Shown one piece after another: positions 43,125 to 56,105 of a DNA stretch of 64,000 nt (position 1 is the stretch's first letter; each line of letters opens with the position of its first letter). The stretch comes from Streptomyces changanensis (GTDB lineage: Bacteria > Actinomycetota > Actinomycetes > Streptomycetales > Streptomycetaceae), in the NCBI RefSeq assembly GCF_024600715.1, contig NZ_CP102332.1, positions 1,488,001 to 1,552,000 on the forward strand, given 5' to 3'. The notes under the pieces are model-generated. The model worked only from the letters and a program-made list of their open reading frames with translations, was not told the DNA's origin and made no database searches. A program made the translations under genes and the position numbers.

Positions 43125-44633
43125 ATGACGATGGTGCCGGTGCCAGTTCACGAGGATCTGTTCGAGGCCGTGCACGGCGGTGCGGAGGACGCCGTGGTGC
43201 GGTTGCTGCGGTCCGGCGCGCCGGCCGAGGCCACCGACGAGGACGGCGCCACCGCCCTGTACACCGCCGCCGTGAGCGGCCACACGGGGATCGTGCGGCT
43301 GCTGCTCGCCGCCGGGGCCGACCCCGGGCGGGGCAGCGGCGCGTCCGGCGGCGACCTGCCGCTGTGCGGCGCGGCCTGCAACGGCCACACCGGGGCCGTC
43401 CGCGCCCTGCTGGCCGCGGGAGCGTGGCCGGACCAGCGGGAGGAGTACGGCTGCACGGCGCTGGCCTGGGCGGTGCGCCAGGGCTTCGCCGACACGGTGC
43501 GGGTCCTGCTGGAGCACGGCGCGGACCCGGGCGCGGCCGTACCGGACGGCACGCCGCCGCTGGTCGCCGCGGCCCGGCGCGGATCGCTGCCGGTGGTGCG
43601 GGCGCTGCTGGAGTACGGCGCGCCCGGCCGGGCCGAGGCGCTGGCGGAGGCCCGGACGTGGCTCGGGCGGGACGCGGAGCAGGTGGTGCGCCAGGCGCTG
43701 GCGGAGGCGTACGGGGACGGCGTGGAGACCGTCACGCGGCGCGTCCGGGAGGAGGGCGGCGTGACCGTGGTGGTCGAGGTGGTGCGGGACGGGCTCCCGA
43801 CGGCCGGGCGGGAGCAGCAGACCGGCCACGCGGCGATCGCGACCCTGCTGGAGGAGGAGCTCGGCGAGCACCCGCCGTACGAGGAGCTCGAGGGCCGGGC
43901 GCTGCGGTGCGGCGACCCGTCGCTGGACGACTGGACCGAGGCCGCCGAGGCGTTGGGACGGCGCGGCGACGAGGCGACGTTCGCCGCGGCGCTCGACGCG
44001 TGCGCGGACGGGGAGCCGCTGCGGCAGGCGTTCGGGGCGGACGTACTGGCCCGGCTCACCGCGTCGCCCGGTGGCGGCGGGCCCTTCGCCGTACGGGCCT
44101 TGCCGGTGCTGCGGGAACTGGCCCGCGAGGTGCGGGAGGCGGACGTGGTGCTGGCGGTGGTGCGGGCGCTCGGGGCCCAGGGCGACGCGGCGGTCCTGCC
44201 GGACGTGCTGCGGCACGCCGTCCACCCGGACGCGCGGGTGCGGCGCGGGGTCGCCGTCGCCGTGACCGGCCTCGTCCCGACGGGACACCGCGAGGGCCTG
44301 GCGGCCCTGGTGGCGCTCGCCCGCGACGGGGACGCGGCGGTGCGCGCGGCGGCGGTGCGCGCCCTGGCGGTGGCGCCGGACGACTCCCCCACCGTGCGGG
44401 AGGCCCTGGCGGCCCGCCTCGACGACGAGGCGCCGGACCCGACCGTGGCGGCGGAGGCGGCCCGCGGGCTGGCGGTCCGCGGGGACGGGCGGGCCGTGGC
44501 CGCGCTGGAGGGGCTGCTGGCGACGGCGGACCCGGAAGGTCCCGCGTACGCCGTCGCCCGCGCGGCCGTGGAGCACGTCCGCGACGAACCGACCCGCCGT
44601 CGCCTGGAGTGGACCCCGTCCCGCCGCCCCTGA
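43125..44633 (+). CDS. Ankyrin-repeat and HEAT-repeat protein
   Basis: The 502-residue protein has four ankyrin repeats (about 8-165: GATALYTAAVSGHTGIVRLL, LCGAACNGHTGAVRALLAAG, CTALAWAVRQGFADTVRVLL, PPLVAAARRGSLPVVRALL). A charged helical middle follows, then HEAT-like repeats (about 320-495: VLRHAVHPDARVRRGVAVAV, LARDGDAAVRAAAVRALAVA). It is a pure scaffold with no enzyme domain or signal peptide. GAGGG 7 bases upstream supports ATG 43125; ATG 43131 is an alternative. Likely cotranscribed with the HExxH gene. Confidence 0.88.
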   Translation: MTMVPVPVHEDLFEAVHGGAEDAVVRLLRSGAPAEATDEDGATALYTAAVSGHTGIVRLLLAAGADPGRGSGASGGDLPLCGAACNGHTGAVRALLAAGAWPDQREEYGCTALAWAVRQGFADTVRVLLEHGADPGAAVPDGTPPLVAAARRGSLPVVRALLEYGAPGRAEALAEARTWLGRDAEQVVRQALAEAYGDGVETVTRRVREEGGVTVVVEVVRDGLPTAGREQQTGHAAIATLLEEELGEHPPYEELEGRALRCGDPSLDDWTEAAEALGRRGDEATFAAALDACADGEPLRQAFGADVLARLTASPGGGGPFAVRALPVLRELAREVREADVVLAVVRALGAQGDAAVLPDVLRHAVHPDARVRRGVAVAVTGLVPTGHREGLAALVALARDGDAAVRAAAVRALAVAPDDSPTVREALAARLDDEAPDPTVAAEAARGLAVRGDGRAVAALEGLLATADPEGPAYAVARAAVEHVRDEPTRRRLEWTPSRRP

Positions 44634-44691
44634 CGCCCCCACGCCGCACACCGACGGCCGCGGGCGCACACGCCACACCTCGACGTCCGCC

Positions 44692-44716
44692 GGCCGCACG
44701 CCCCCGACGTGCGGCC
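44692..44716. terminator. Convergent hairpin after the ankyrin gene
   Basis: A perfect 9-bp stem (GGCCGCACG / CGTGCGGCC) with a 7-base loop lies midway between the ankyrin gene stop and the VOC gene stop. A wider CCGCACACC / GGTGTGCGG pair flanks it. Confidence 0.6.
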
Positions 44717-44762
44717 CGCGGACGCGTGGTGTGCGGCCACGGACGCGCGGGTGCGGCCCGGG

Positions 44763-45140
44763 TCAGGCCGCGTCGGCTCCGGCGGCGCGCTCGGCGGCGC
44801 TGCGCTCCACGCAGAACTCATTGCCCTCGATGTCCGCGAGCACGGCCCAGCCGGTGCCGTCGGGGCGGCGCTGGTCGGAGACGAGGGTGGCGCCGAGGGC
44901 GAGGAGCCGTTCGACCTCCTCGTCGCGGGTGCGGTCCTGCGGCTGGAGGTCGAGGTGCAGCCGGTTCTTGACGCTCTTGCGCTCCGGGACGGTGACGAAC
45001 AGCAGCCCCGCCACGGTCGCCTCCGGGTCGCCGGGGTGGTCGTCGTCGGCGAGGGGCGCGTCCAGCACGGCGGACCAGAAGGAGGCCAGCCGGTAGGCGT
45101 CGGAACAGTCGATGGTCACGTGTCGCACGAGGGAACTCAT
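44763..45140 (-). CDS. VOC-family (glyoxalase/bleomycin-resistance-like) protein
   Basis: A 125-residue single VOC module: SSLVRHVTIDCSDAYRLASFWSAVL, a central strand with NRLHLDLQPQD (His and Glu/Asp metal-ligand positions) and the terminal GTGWAVLADIEGNEFCVE. Such proteins bind small molecules or a metal as dimers; the specific role cannot be told. Its ATG shares ATGA with the stop of the VWA gene, so it is translated together with that protein. Confidence 0.87.
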   Translation of the reverse strand: MSSLVRHVTIDCSDAYRLASFWSAVLDAPLADDDHPGDPEATVAGLLFVTVPERKSVKNRLHLDLQPQDRTRDEEVERLLALGATLVSDQRRPDGTGWAVLADIEGNEFCVERSAAERAAGADAA

Positions 45141-45895
45141 GCGCCCAGGGTGCCACTTGGGGTCGGGGCGCCCGGCGTCGACCGGATCACGCCCGGGGCG
45201 CGCGCCGCGGCGAGCCAGCGGGGGAACGCGCCGACCAGCCGGTCGTACAGCACGTCGTCGGGTACCGCGCGGGGGTTGCGTCCCGCCGGGAAGAAGCCGG
45301 CGTTGTCGACGGGCCGCCTGGCGGGGACCGGGAGTTCGTCCAGACGCCGCAGGAAGTCGAACTGCCGGCCGGCCGGGTCCCCGAACCCGACGAACTGCCA
45401 GAACAGCGGGAGTCGCGCCGCCCGGCACAGGTACCTCTCGGCGGCGACGCGGTCGGACGGCCCGCCGTCCGTCTGGAAGACGACGAGCGCCGGGTGGGTG
45501 GCGCCGCTGTCGAGGTAGTGGTCGATCACGGCGTCCATGGCGTGGTGGTACGAGGTCTGCCCCATGCGGCCGAGGCCGGCGGCGATCCGCTCGACGCACC
45601 CGCGGTGGTGCGCGAGGTCGACCTCGGCGAGGGCGTCCACGTCCGTGGAGAAGAACAGGACCGGCACCCGGCCGTCGTCGTCGAGGTGGGCGGACAGGCC
45701 GAGGACCCGGTCGGCGAGGGCCTGGACACTGCCGTCCCGGTAGTAGCGCCGCATGGAGCCGGAGTGGTCGACGACGAGGTAGACCGCCGCCCGCTGCCCC
45801 TCCAGCCCGTGCTTGCGGAGCGAGACGCCCGCCCGCTTGTACAGGTCCACCAGCGCCGGCGCCGTCCGCTGGATCTTCTGCAGGTCGATGGCCAT
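45137..45895 (-). CDS. VWA-domain protein with MIDAS motif
   Basis: The 252-residue protein is a von Willebrand A domain with the metal-ion-dependent adhesion site DHSGSM (Asp43, Ser45, Ser47), a second-loop Thr (QTSYHHAMDAVIDHYLD) and FQTDGGPSD. Its N-terminal segment MAIDLQKIQRTAPALVDLYKRAGVSL resembles the VWA proteins of tellurium-resistance (TerF/TerY) gene neighbourhoods, but no ter genes are here. It is presumably cytoplasmic and metal-dependent in partner binding. GGGGAG lies 5 bases before ATG 45895. It is coupled to the VOC gene by a 4-nt overlap. Confidence 0.9.
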   Translation of the reverse strand: MAIDLQKIQRTAPALVDLYKRAGVSLRKHGLEGQRAAVYLVVDHSGSMRRYYRDGSVQALADRVLGLSAHLDDDGRVPVLFFSTDVDALAEVDLAHHRGCVERIAAGLGRMGQTSYHHAMDAVIDHYLDSGATHPALVVFQTDGGPSDRVAAERYLCRAARLPLFWQFVGFGDPAGRQFDFLRRLDELPVPARRPVDNAGFFPAGRNPRAVPDDVLYDRLVGAFPRWLAAARAPGVIRSTPGAPTPSGTLGA

Positions 45896-45952
45896 GTGTG
45901 CTCCCCTGGGTGACCGGCCTGGTGCGCACGGACGTCGCCCCGCGACAAGGCG

Positions 45953-45994
45953 CAGCGCCCGCCAGGTGTCCGGTCGGGGACGTGGCGGGCGCTG
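45953..45994 (-). terminator. gltBD terminator candidate
   Basis: A perfect 12-bp stem (CAGCGCCCGCCA / TGGCGGGCGCTG) with an 18-base loop lies 110 bases after the gltD stop, within the 208-base gap before the VWA gene. It could equally be a leader element of the VWA transcript. Confidence 0.5.
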
Positions 45995-46103
45995 CTGTGT
46001 TCCGTACGCCGTTGTACGGGACGACTGTGGCACGGATGGCGGGTCGGCGGCAGAGGGCCTCGCCGGGCGCCCCGCCCTCCCGGGAGGGGCGGCCGGCTCG
46101 GGC

Positions 46104-47556
46104 TCAGACCGTCAGCGCGCGGTCCGTGGGGCGGATCGGGGCCGGCAGCTCGCTGGCGCCGGTCAGGTAACGGTCCACACCACGGGCGGCGGAGCGGCCC
46201 TCGGCGATGGCCCACACGATGAGCGACTGGCCGCGGCCCGCGTCACCGGCGACGAACACGCCGGGGACGTTGGTCTGGTACTCGCCGTCGCGGGCGATGT
46301 TGCCGCGCTCGTCGAGGTCCAGGCCGAACTGCTCGACGAGGCCGTTCTCGCGGTCGGTGCCGGTGAAGCCCATCGCGAGGGTGACGAGCTGGGCGGGGAT
46401 GCGCCGTTCGGTGCCGGGCTTCTGCGTCAGCTTGCCGTCGACGAACTCCACCTCGGTCAGGTGCAGCCACTGGACGTTGCCGTCCTCGTCGCCCTCGAAG
46501 TGGGTGGTGGAGACGGAGTAGACCCGCTCGCCGCCCTCCTCGTGGGCCGAGGTGACCTTGTACAGCATGGGGAACGTCGGCCACGGCTGGTGCGGCGCGC
46601 GCTCGTCGCCCGGCCGGGGCATGATCTCCAGCTGGGTGACGGAGAGCGCGCCCTGGCGGTGGGCGGTGCCCACGCAGTCCGCGCCGGTGTCACCGCCGCC
46701 GATGACGACGACGTGTTTGCCCTCTGCGGTGATGGGCGGGGCGACGAAGTCGCCCTCCTGCACCTTGTTGGCGAGGGGCAGGTACTCCATCGCCTGGTGG
46801 ACCCCGCGCAGTTCGCGGCCCGGCACGGGCAGGTCGCGCGCGGTGGTGGCGCCCGCGGCGATGACGACCGCGTCGTACCGCTTGCGCAGGTCCGTGGCCT
46901 TCAGGTCGCGGCCGATCTCCACACCGGTGCGGAAGCGGGTGCCCTCCGCGCGCATCTGCTCGATGCGCCGGTTGATGTGGCGCTTCTCCATCTTGAACTC
47001 GGGGATGCCGTAGCGCAGCAGCCCGCCGACGCGGTCGGCGCGCTCGTACACGGCGACCGTGTGGCCGGCCCGGGTCAGCTGCTGCGCGGCGGCGAGGCCC
47101 GCCGGACCGGAGCCGATGACGGCGACGGTCTTGCCGGACAGCCGCTCCGGGGGCTGGGCGGCCACGTTGCCGGACTCCCACGCCTTATCGATGATCGAGA
47201 CCTCGACGTTCTTGATGGTGACGGCCGGCTGGTTGATGCCGAGCACGCACGCCGCCTCGCAGGGCGCGGGGCACAGCCGTCCGGTGAACTCCGGGAAGTT
47301 GTTGGTGGCGTGCAGCCGCTCGTACGCGGCGCCCCAGTCCTCGCGGTAGGCGAAGTCGTTCCACTCGGGGATGAGGTTTCCGAGCGGGCAGCCGTTGTGG
47401 CAGAAGGGGATGCCGCAGTCCATGCACCGCGACGCCTGCTTGCTGATGATCGGCAGCAGGGAGCCGGGGACGTAGACCTCGTTCCAGTCCTTGACGCGGT
47501 CGCCGACCGGGCGGCTCTTGGCGCCCTCGCGGCCGGTGTTCAGGAAGCCCTTGGGG

Positions 47557-47564
<8 letters not shown>
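46104..47564 (-). CDS. gltD: Glutamate synthase (NADPH) small subunit
   Basis: The small subunit passes electrons from NADPH through FAD to the large subunit. The 486-residue protein has an N-terminal cysteine-rich iron-sulfur region ([19 protein letters not shown] and [17 protein letters not shown]), the FAD motif [17 protein letters not shown] and the NADPH motif [17 protein letters not shown]. It ends with [19 protein letters not shown]. Length is normal. It overlaps gltB by 8 nt. Confidence 0.98.
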
Positions 47565-52125
<4,561 letters not shown>

Positions 52126-52542
52126 CGGCTCTCCCGTCGTCGTCGTGGCATGTTGCGAGTGCCGAAGGGACGACGTTGGCCCTCCAGGAAATTTCGTGCA
52201 GGTTACATGATGGAGCGTTTCTCGGGAACCGGATAGCGCATTCCAGCATGCGGACACCCAGGGGGTCGCACCGGCGGTGCCGAAGGGAGTTCCTCGTCGG
52301 TGGACGGGCCGGGACCGGGCACACGGATGGTGTGAGCCGGTCCGTCGGGGAAGCGGGCCTCATTGCCCGCGGCGTTCACGACTGATGCCCGGTGGCGAGG
52401 GCGACGAAACCGCCGGGATCTCGGATACCCATGACTACCTATGTGGAGCCCCGCATAGTGTCCCACCCGCCCGGCCGATCCGGCTACCGGACGTTCGTCA
52501 CAACGCCCCCGTGCCACCACGGGAAGGCCCCTGAGCGCGAAA
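52126..52542. other. gltB upstream region
   Basis: This 417-base gap shows no gene. It holds a GlnR-like site (52191-52206) and the gltB promoter, whose boxes I cannot place confidently. A small AT-richer zone near 52430-52460 contains the dyad CTATG...CATAG. Confidence 0.5.
52191..52206 (-). promoter_or_regulatory. GlnR-like box upstream of gltB
   Basis: On the minus strand GTAAC-CTGCAC-GAAAT fits the GlnR pattern gTnAC-N6-GaAAC with one mismatch (last base). A further GAAAC half-site lies 10 bases upstream of GTAAC. The site is 66-81 bases before the gltB start. Confidence 0.55.
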
Positions 52543-52581
52543 CGCCCCGCGGACGGCCGTCGACCGGCCGTCCGCGGGGCG
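52543..52581 (-). terminator. Terminator of the VIT1-type transporter gene
   Basis: A perfect 17-bp stem (CGCCCCGCGGACGGCCG and its complement) with a 5-base loop lies 22 bases after the leftward stop at 52604. Confidence 0.88.
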
Positions 52582-52603
52582 GTGGTCGCCCTCCCGCGGA
52601 GGG

Positions 52604-53332
52604 CTAGAGCGCCGCGCCGAAGGCGGCCCCGAGGGCGTAGGTGACGGCGGCCGCGGCGCCACCGAGGGCGAGCTGGCGCAGGCCGCTGTACCACCAGCCG
52701 CGCGCGGTCACCCGGGCGACGAGCGCCCCGCAGGCGAACAGACCGAGCAGCGCCAGCAGGACCGCGGGCCACAGCGTGGTGGCGCCCAGCAGGTACGGCA
52801 GGACGGGCAGCAGCGCGCCCAGGGCGAAGGAGCCGAACGACGAGACGGCGGCCACCAGCGGCGACGGCAGGTCGTCGGGGTCGATGCCCAGTTCCTCGCG
52901 GGCGTGGATCTCCAGCGCCTGCTCCGGGTCACGGGACAGCTGCATCGCCACCTCGCGGGCGAGGGCGGGCTCGACGCCGCGGGCCACGTAGAGCGCGGCC
53001 AGCTCCTCCATCTCGTCCACCGGGTGCCGGCGCAGCTCGCGGCGCTCCACGTCCAGCTCGGCCTGGACCAGCTCCCGCTGCGAGGCGACCGAGGTGTACT
53101 CGCCGGCGGCCATCGAGAAGGCGCCGGCCGCGAGACCCGCCAGGCCCGTGATGACGATGGCCTGCTGGGTGACGGAGCCGCCCGCGACACCGGTCATCAG
53201 CGCGAGGTTGGAGACGAGCCCGTCCATCGCGCCGAACACCGCCGGGCGCAGCCAGCCGCCGTTCACGTCGCGGTGCGTGTGGTTGTCCCGGTGCGCCTCG
53301 TGCAGCGCGGCCTCGGTCTCGATGATGGACAC
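52604..53332 (-). CDS. VIT1/CCC1-family iron/manganese transporter
   Basis: The family moves ferrous iron or manganese out of the cytosol. The 242-residue protein begins with a His-rich segment (HEAHRDNHTHRD), then TM1 with GAMDGLVSNLALMTGVAGG, a soluble metal-binding-type loop between TM2 and TM3 (AAGEYTSVASQRELVQAELD and Glu-rich helices to about 165) and three C-terminal helices. This is the canonical five-helix VIT1 layout. GTG 53332 has GGGGAGAG just upstream. An iron-box-like sequence about 96 bases upstream suggests repression or activation by an IdeR/DmdR regulator. Confidence 0.92.
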   Translation of the reverse strand: MSIIETEAALHEAHRDNHTHRDVNGGWLRPAVFGAMDGLVSNLALMTGVAGGSVTQQAIVITGLAGLAAGAFSMAAGEYTSVASQRELVQAELDVERRELRRHPVDEMEELAALYVARGVEPALAREVAMQLSRDPEQALEIHAREELGIDPDDLPSPLVAAVSSFGSFALGALLPVLPYLLGATTLWPAVLLALLGLFACGALVARVTARGWWYSGLRQLALGGAAAAVTYALGAAFGAAL

Positions 53333-53722
53333 AGCTCTCCCCTCGCTTCGCGCGGGTCCCGCCCGGGCCCCTCGTCGCTCTCGAAACTACGCGCGATGTA
53401 AGGGCCGCGCCAGCAAGGCTGGCTTTCCTAAGTAAGGCTCTCCTCACCTGCGACGCAGCACCTCGAAGCCTCGATATGGCGCCCCTTACACCGAGGGACG
53501 GCGCGGCACCGGCGGCACGTGCGCCGAGGACGGACCGCGGGGGTGGCGGCGGGGCGTGGGACTGCGGGATACCGGCGGGTGCGCGGGGCGGTGGCGCGCG
53601 GGACGGCATGGGAAGGCGGCGCCAGGGAACGGCACGAGGGAGGCGGAGGTGGACGGACGGACGGGGGATTCGACGCCCGTGCCGGACCACGCGGAGCTCG
53701 ACGCCGCCGTCCGACGTGACAA
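53333..53722. other. Intergenic region upstream of the VIT1-type gene
   Basis: 390 bases without a credible gene. The left part carries the iron-box candidate and a perfect hairpin CCAGC-AAG-GCTGG (53410-53422); the right part (53460-53720) is GC-rich filler with only low-complexity frames, ending at the lgt terminator. Confidence 0.55.
53428..53446. promoter_or_regulatory. Iron box (IdeR/DmdR1-like) upstream of the VIT1-type gene
   Basis: CTAAGTAAGGCTCTCCTCA matches 14 of 19 bases of the iron box TTAGGTTAGGCTCACCTAA, including the central AGGCTC. It is the most AT-rich stretch for several hundred bases and sits 96 bases upstream of an iron transporter gene. Confidence 0.65.
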
Positions 53723-53758
53723 AGCGGCCGCCCCGACGTCGTGGTCGGGGCGGCCGCT
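53723..53758 (-). terminator. lgt terminator
   Basis: A perfect 15-bp stem (AGCGGCCGCCCCGAC and its complement) with a 6-base loop, 19 bases after the leftward stop and followed on that strand by TTTGTC. Confidence 0.88.
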
Positions 53759-53776
53759 CGCGTGGTGCGGTCGCCG

Positions 53777-54871
53777 TTACGGCTTCTTCGGCGCCCCGGC
53801 CCCGGCGGCGCCGGTCTTTCCGGTGGGCTGGGCCGACCCGTCGGCGGCGCTCCCCCGGGCGTCCGTGCCGGGCTTCTCCGGGGCGGCGGCCGTGCCGGAC
53901 GTGTCGGAGGCGGCGGCCGTGCCGGGCTTCTCCGAGGCGGCGGCGGGGGCCGGCTCGTCGACGGCGGGGGCCGGCTTGTCGACGGCGGAGGTCGAGCCCG
54001 TGGCCGTCCCCCCGGCCGTACCGGCGCCCGGGGCGCCGGTGCCGGTCCCCGCGGTGGCCTTCACGGGCTCCACGACCGTCTCGCGACCCGGCCGCTTCCG
54101 CGCCGACAGCACGATGTACGTCACGGCGAGGAGGAAGACCAGGATCGCGGTCCAGACGTTCAGCCGCAGGCCCAGGATGTGGTGCGCGTCGTCGACGCGC
54201 ATGTACTCGATCCAGCCGCGGCCCGCGCAGTACGCGGCGACGTACAGGGCGAACGCCCGTCCGTGGCCGAGGGTGAAGCGGCGGTCGGCCCAGACCACCA
54301 GCAGGGCCACCCCGACGCACCACAGCGACTCGTACAGGAAGGTCGGGTGGTAGAGCCCGGCCTCGCGGTTCACGCCCTCGCTGATCTCCAGCGCCCACGG
54401 CAGGTCGGTCGGGCGGCCGTACAGCTCCTGGTTGAACCAGTTGCCCCAGCGGCCGATCGCCTGGGCGAGGACGATGCCGGGCGCGATGGCGTCGGCGTAC
54501 GCGGGGAGGGGGATGCCCCGGCGGCGGCAGCCGATCCAGGCGCCCACCGCCCCCAGCGCGATGGCGCCCCAGATGCCGAGGCCGCCTTCCCAGATCTTGA
54601 ACGCGTCGACCCAGTTCCGGCCCTCGCTGAAGTACAGCTGGTAGTCCGTGACGACGTGGTACAGGCGGCCGCCGACGAGTCCGAAGGGGACCGCCCAGAC
54701 GGCGATGTCGGCCACGGTGCCGGCGGTGCCGCCCCGGGCGATCCAGCGCCTGTTGCCGTACCAGACGGCGACGAAGACACCGATGATGATGCAGAAGGCA
54801 TAGCCGCGCAGCGGGACCGGTCCGAGGTGGAGGACACCGGTCGACGGGCTGGGAATGTAGGCAAGGTCCAT
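53777..54871 (-). CDS. lgt: Prolipoprotein diacylglyceryl transferase with Ala/Pro/Thr-rich tail
   Basis: Lgt attaches diacylglycerol to the lipobox cysteine of prelipoproteins in the membrane. The 364-residue protein has seven transmembrane helices and the signature GRWGNWFNQE (140-149). Other conserved residues are in RLYHVVTDY (about 69-77), HPTFLYESLW and GRGWIEYMRVDD. After about residue 270 comes a 95-residue tail rich in Ala, Pro, Thr, Gly, Lys and Asp with no predicted structure, as in several Streptomyces Lgt proteins. ATG 54871 is the standard start (MDLAYIPSPSTGVLHLGPVP). Confidence 0.96.
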   Translation of the reverse strand: MDLAYIPSPSTGVLHLGPVPLRGYAFCIIIGVFVAVWYGNRRWIARGGTAGTVADIAVWAVPFGLVGGRLYHVVTDYQLYFSEGRNWVDAFKIWEGGLGIWGAIALGAVGAWIGCRRRGIPLPAYADAIAPGIVLAQAIGRWGNWFNQELYGRPTDLPWALEISEGVNREAGLYHPTFLYESLWCVGVALLVVWADRRFTLGHGRAFALYVAAYCAGRGWIEYMRVDDAHHILGLRLNVWTAILVFLLAVTYIVLSARKRPGRETVVEPVKATAGTGTGAPGAGTAGGTATGSTSAVDKPAPAVDEPAPAAASEKPGTAAASDTSGTAAAPEKPGTDARGSAADGSAQPTGKTGAAGAGAPKKP

Positions 54872-55016
54872 GGCACCACCGACGCTACCCTGCCGGACCG
54901 GGGGCGGGGCCACCCGCCCGGCAAAGACTGCATAACGCCCCTCCCCCGGGCACCACCGCGCCCCGCACCGGTCGGACGGGGCCGGGCGGGGCGCGCGGAG
55001 GGGCGGGCACGAGGTG

Positions 55017-56042
55017 TCAGCGGGCGGCGTCCAGCCCCGACGCGGGGCCGAAGTCGTCCTGCGGGTCGGCCCCGCGGACGTCGCTCGGAGAGGCCGGGCC
55101 CGCCCCGGAACCGGAATCCGAACCGGAGTCCGGACCGGAGTCCGGATCCGAACCGGGGCCGGAGCTCGGGTCCGAACCGGCGTCGGAGTCCGGGGCCGAG
55201 CCGGAACCGGAACCGGACGCGGAGGCCGCGGGCGTCGGGGTGGCCGTGCCGGGCTTCTTGCCCTTGTTCGCCTCGGCGACCCACTTCTTCAGGTTGGCCG
55301 GGGTGATCTGCTCGTTCCCCTTCGTCGGGAAGATCGACTCGCCGTTGAGCAGGATCGTCGGCGTTCCGCGGAAGTCACCGGAGCGGAACGCCTCGTTCGA
55401 CGCGTTCACCCAGCTGTTGTGCGTGCCGTCGGAGACACAGCTACGGAAGGCCGGGGTGTCGAGGCCCGGCACCTTCCGCGCCAGCTCGAACAGCTTCTCG
55501 TCCTTCGCGAAGGCGTCGTCCGTCTCCTGCGGCTGGTTCACGTAGAGCACGTCGTGGTACGCGGTGAACTTCCCGGCGTCCTGCGCGCAGGCGGCGGCGT
55601 TCGCCGCCTTGAGTGAGCCGCTGCCGCCCATGTTGCCGTCGATGATCGTGGCGAGGCGGTACTCCGTGCGCAGCTGCCCGGCGGCCTCCAGCTCGTGGAT
55701 GGTGTCCCGGAAGGTGTTCTCGAACATGGCGCAGGCCGGGCAGCGGAAGTCCTCCCACACCGTGAGCGTGGAGGGGGCGTCGGCGGCGCCCACCGGGATG
55801 ACGAGCTGGTCCTCGCCGGTGGCGCCGGACGGCGCGGTGACCGGGCCCTTGCCCGACTCCTCGCCCTTGCCGCCGGTGTTGGCGGCGATCACGCCGACGA
55901 CGGCGGCGAGGCCGAGCACGCCGACGACGGCCGACACCACGAGCAGCAGCCTGCGGCGCTTCTCGCGGGCCTTCTCGCGCTCGCGTTCCTTCTGGAGCCG
56001 CTCACGGGCGCTCCGGTTCCCTGCGCTGTTCTTCTCGTTCAC
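55017..56042 (-). CDS. Membrane-anchored DsbA-like thiol oxidoreductase
   Basis: The 341-residue protein has a highly charged cytoplasmic N-terminus (RERLQKEREREKAREKRRR), one membrane helix (31-53) and an extracytoplasmic thioredoxin-fold DsbA-like domain (about 78-285). The active site is CPAC (C101, C104), cis-proline is in GTPTILLNG, and an extra Cys pair is AACAQD/FRSCVSD. The C-terminal 55 residues are Ser/Asp/Gly/Pro repeats (PGSDPDSGPDSGSDSGSG). It probably oxidises or isomerises disulfides in secreted proteins. GTG 56042 has a weak ribosome site but matches the family start (xNEKNSAGNRSARERL). Confidence 0.9.
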   Translation of the reverse strand: MNEKNSAGNRSARERLQKEREREKAREKRRRLLLVVSAVVGVLGLAAVVGVIAANTGGKGEESGKGPVTAPSGATGEDQLVIPVGAADAPSTLTVWEDFRCPACAMFENTFRDTIHELEAAGQLRTEYRLATIIDGNMGGSGSLKAANAAACAQDAGKFTAYHDVLYVNQPQETDDAFAKDEKLFELARKVPGLDTPAFRSCVSDGTHNSWVNASNEAFRSGDFRGTPTILLNGESIFPTKGNEQITPANLKKWVAEANKGKKPGTATPTPAASASGSGSGSAPDSDAGSDPSSGPGSDPDSGPDSGSDSGSGAGPASPSDVRGADPQDDFGPASGLDAAR

Positions 56043-56053
56043 GCCCAAGCAAC

Positions 56054-56087
56054 GAACCGGGGAGGCACGTCCGCTCCTCCCCGGTTC
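56054..56087 (-). terminator. trp operon terminator after trpA
   Basis: A perfect 12-bp stem (GAACCGGGGAGG / CCTCCCCGGTTC) with a 10-base loop lies 18 bases past the trpA stop and just before the DsbA-like gene, marking the end of the trp transcript. Confidence 0.85.
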
Positions 56088-56105
56088 CACATCCACCCGT
56101 ACGAG

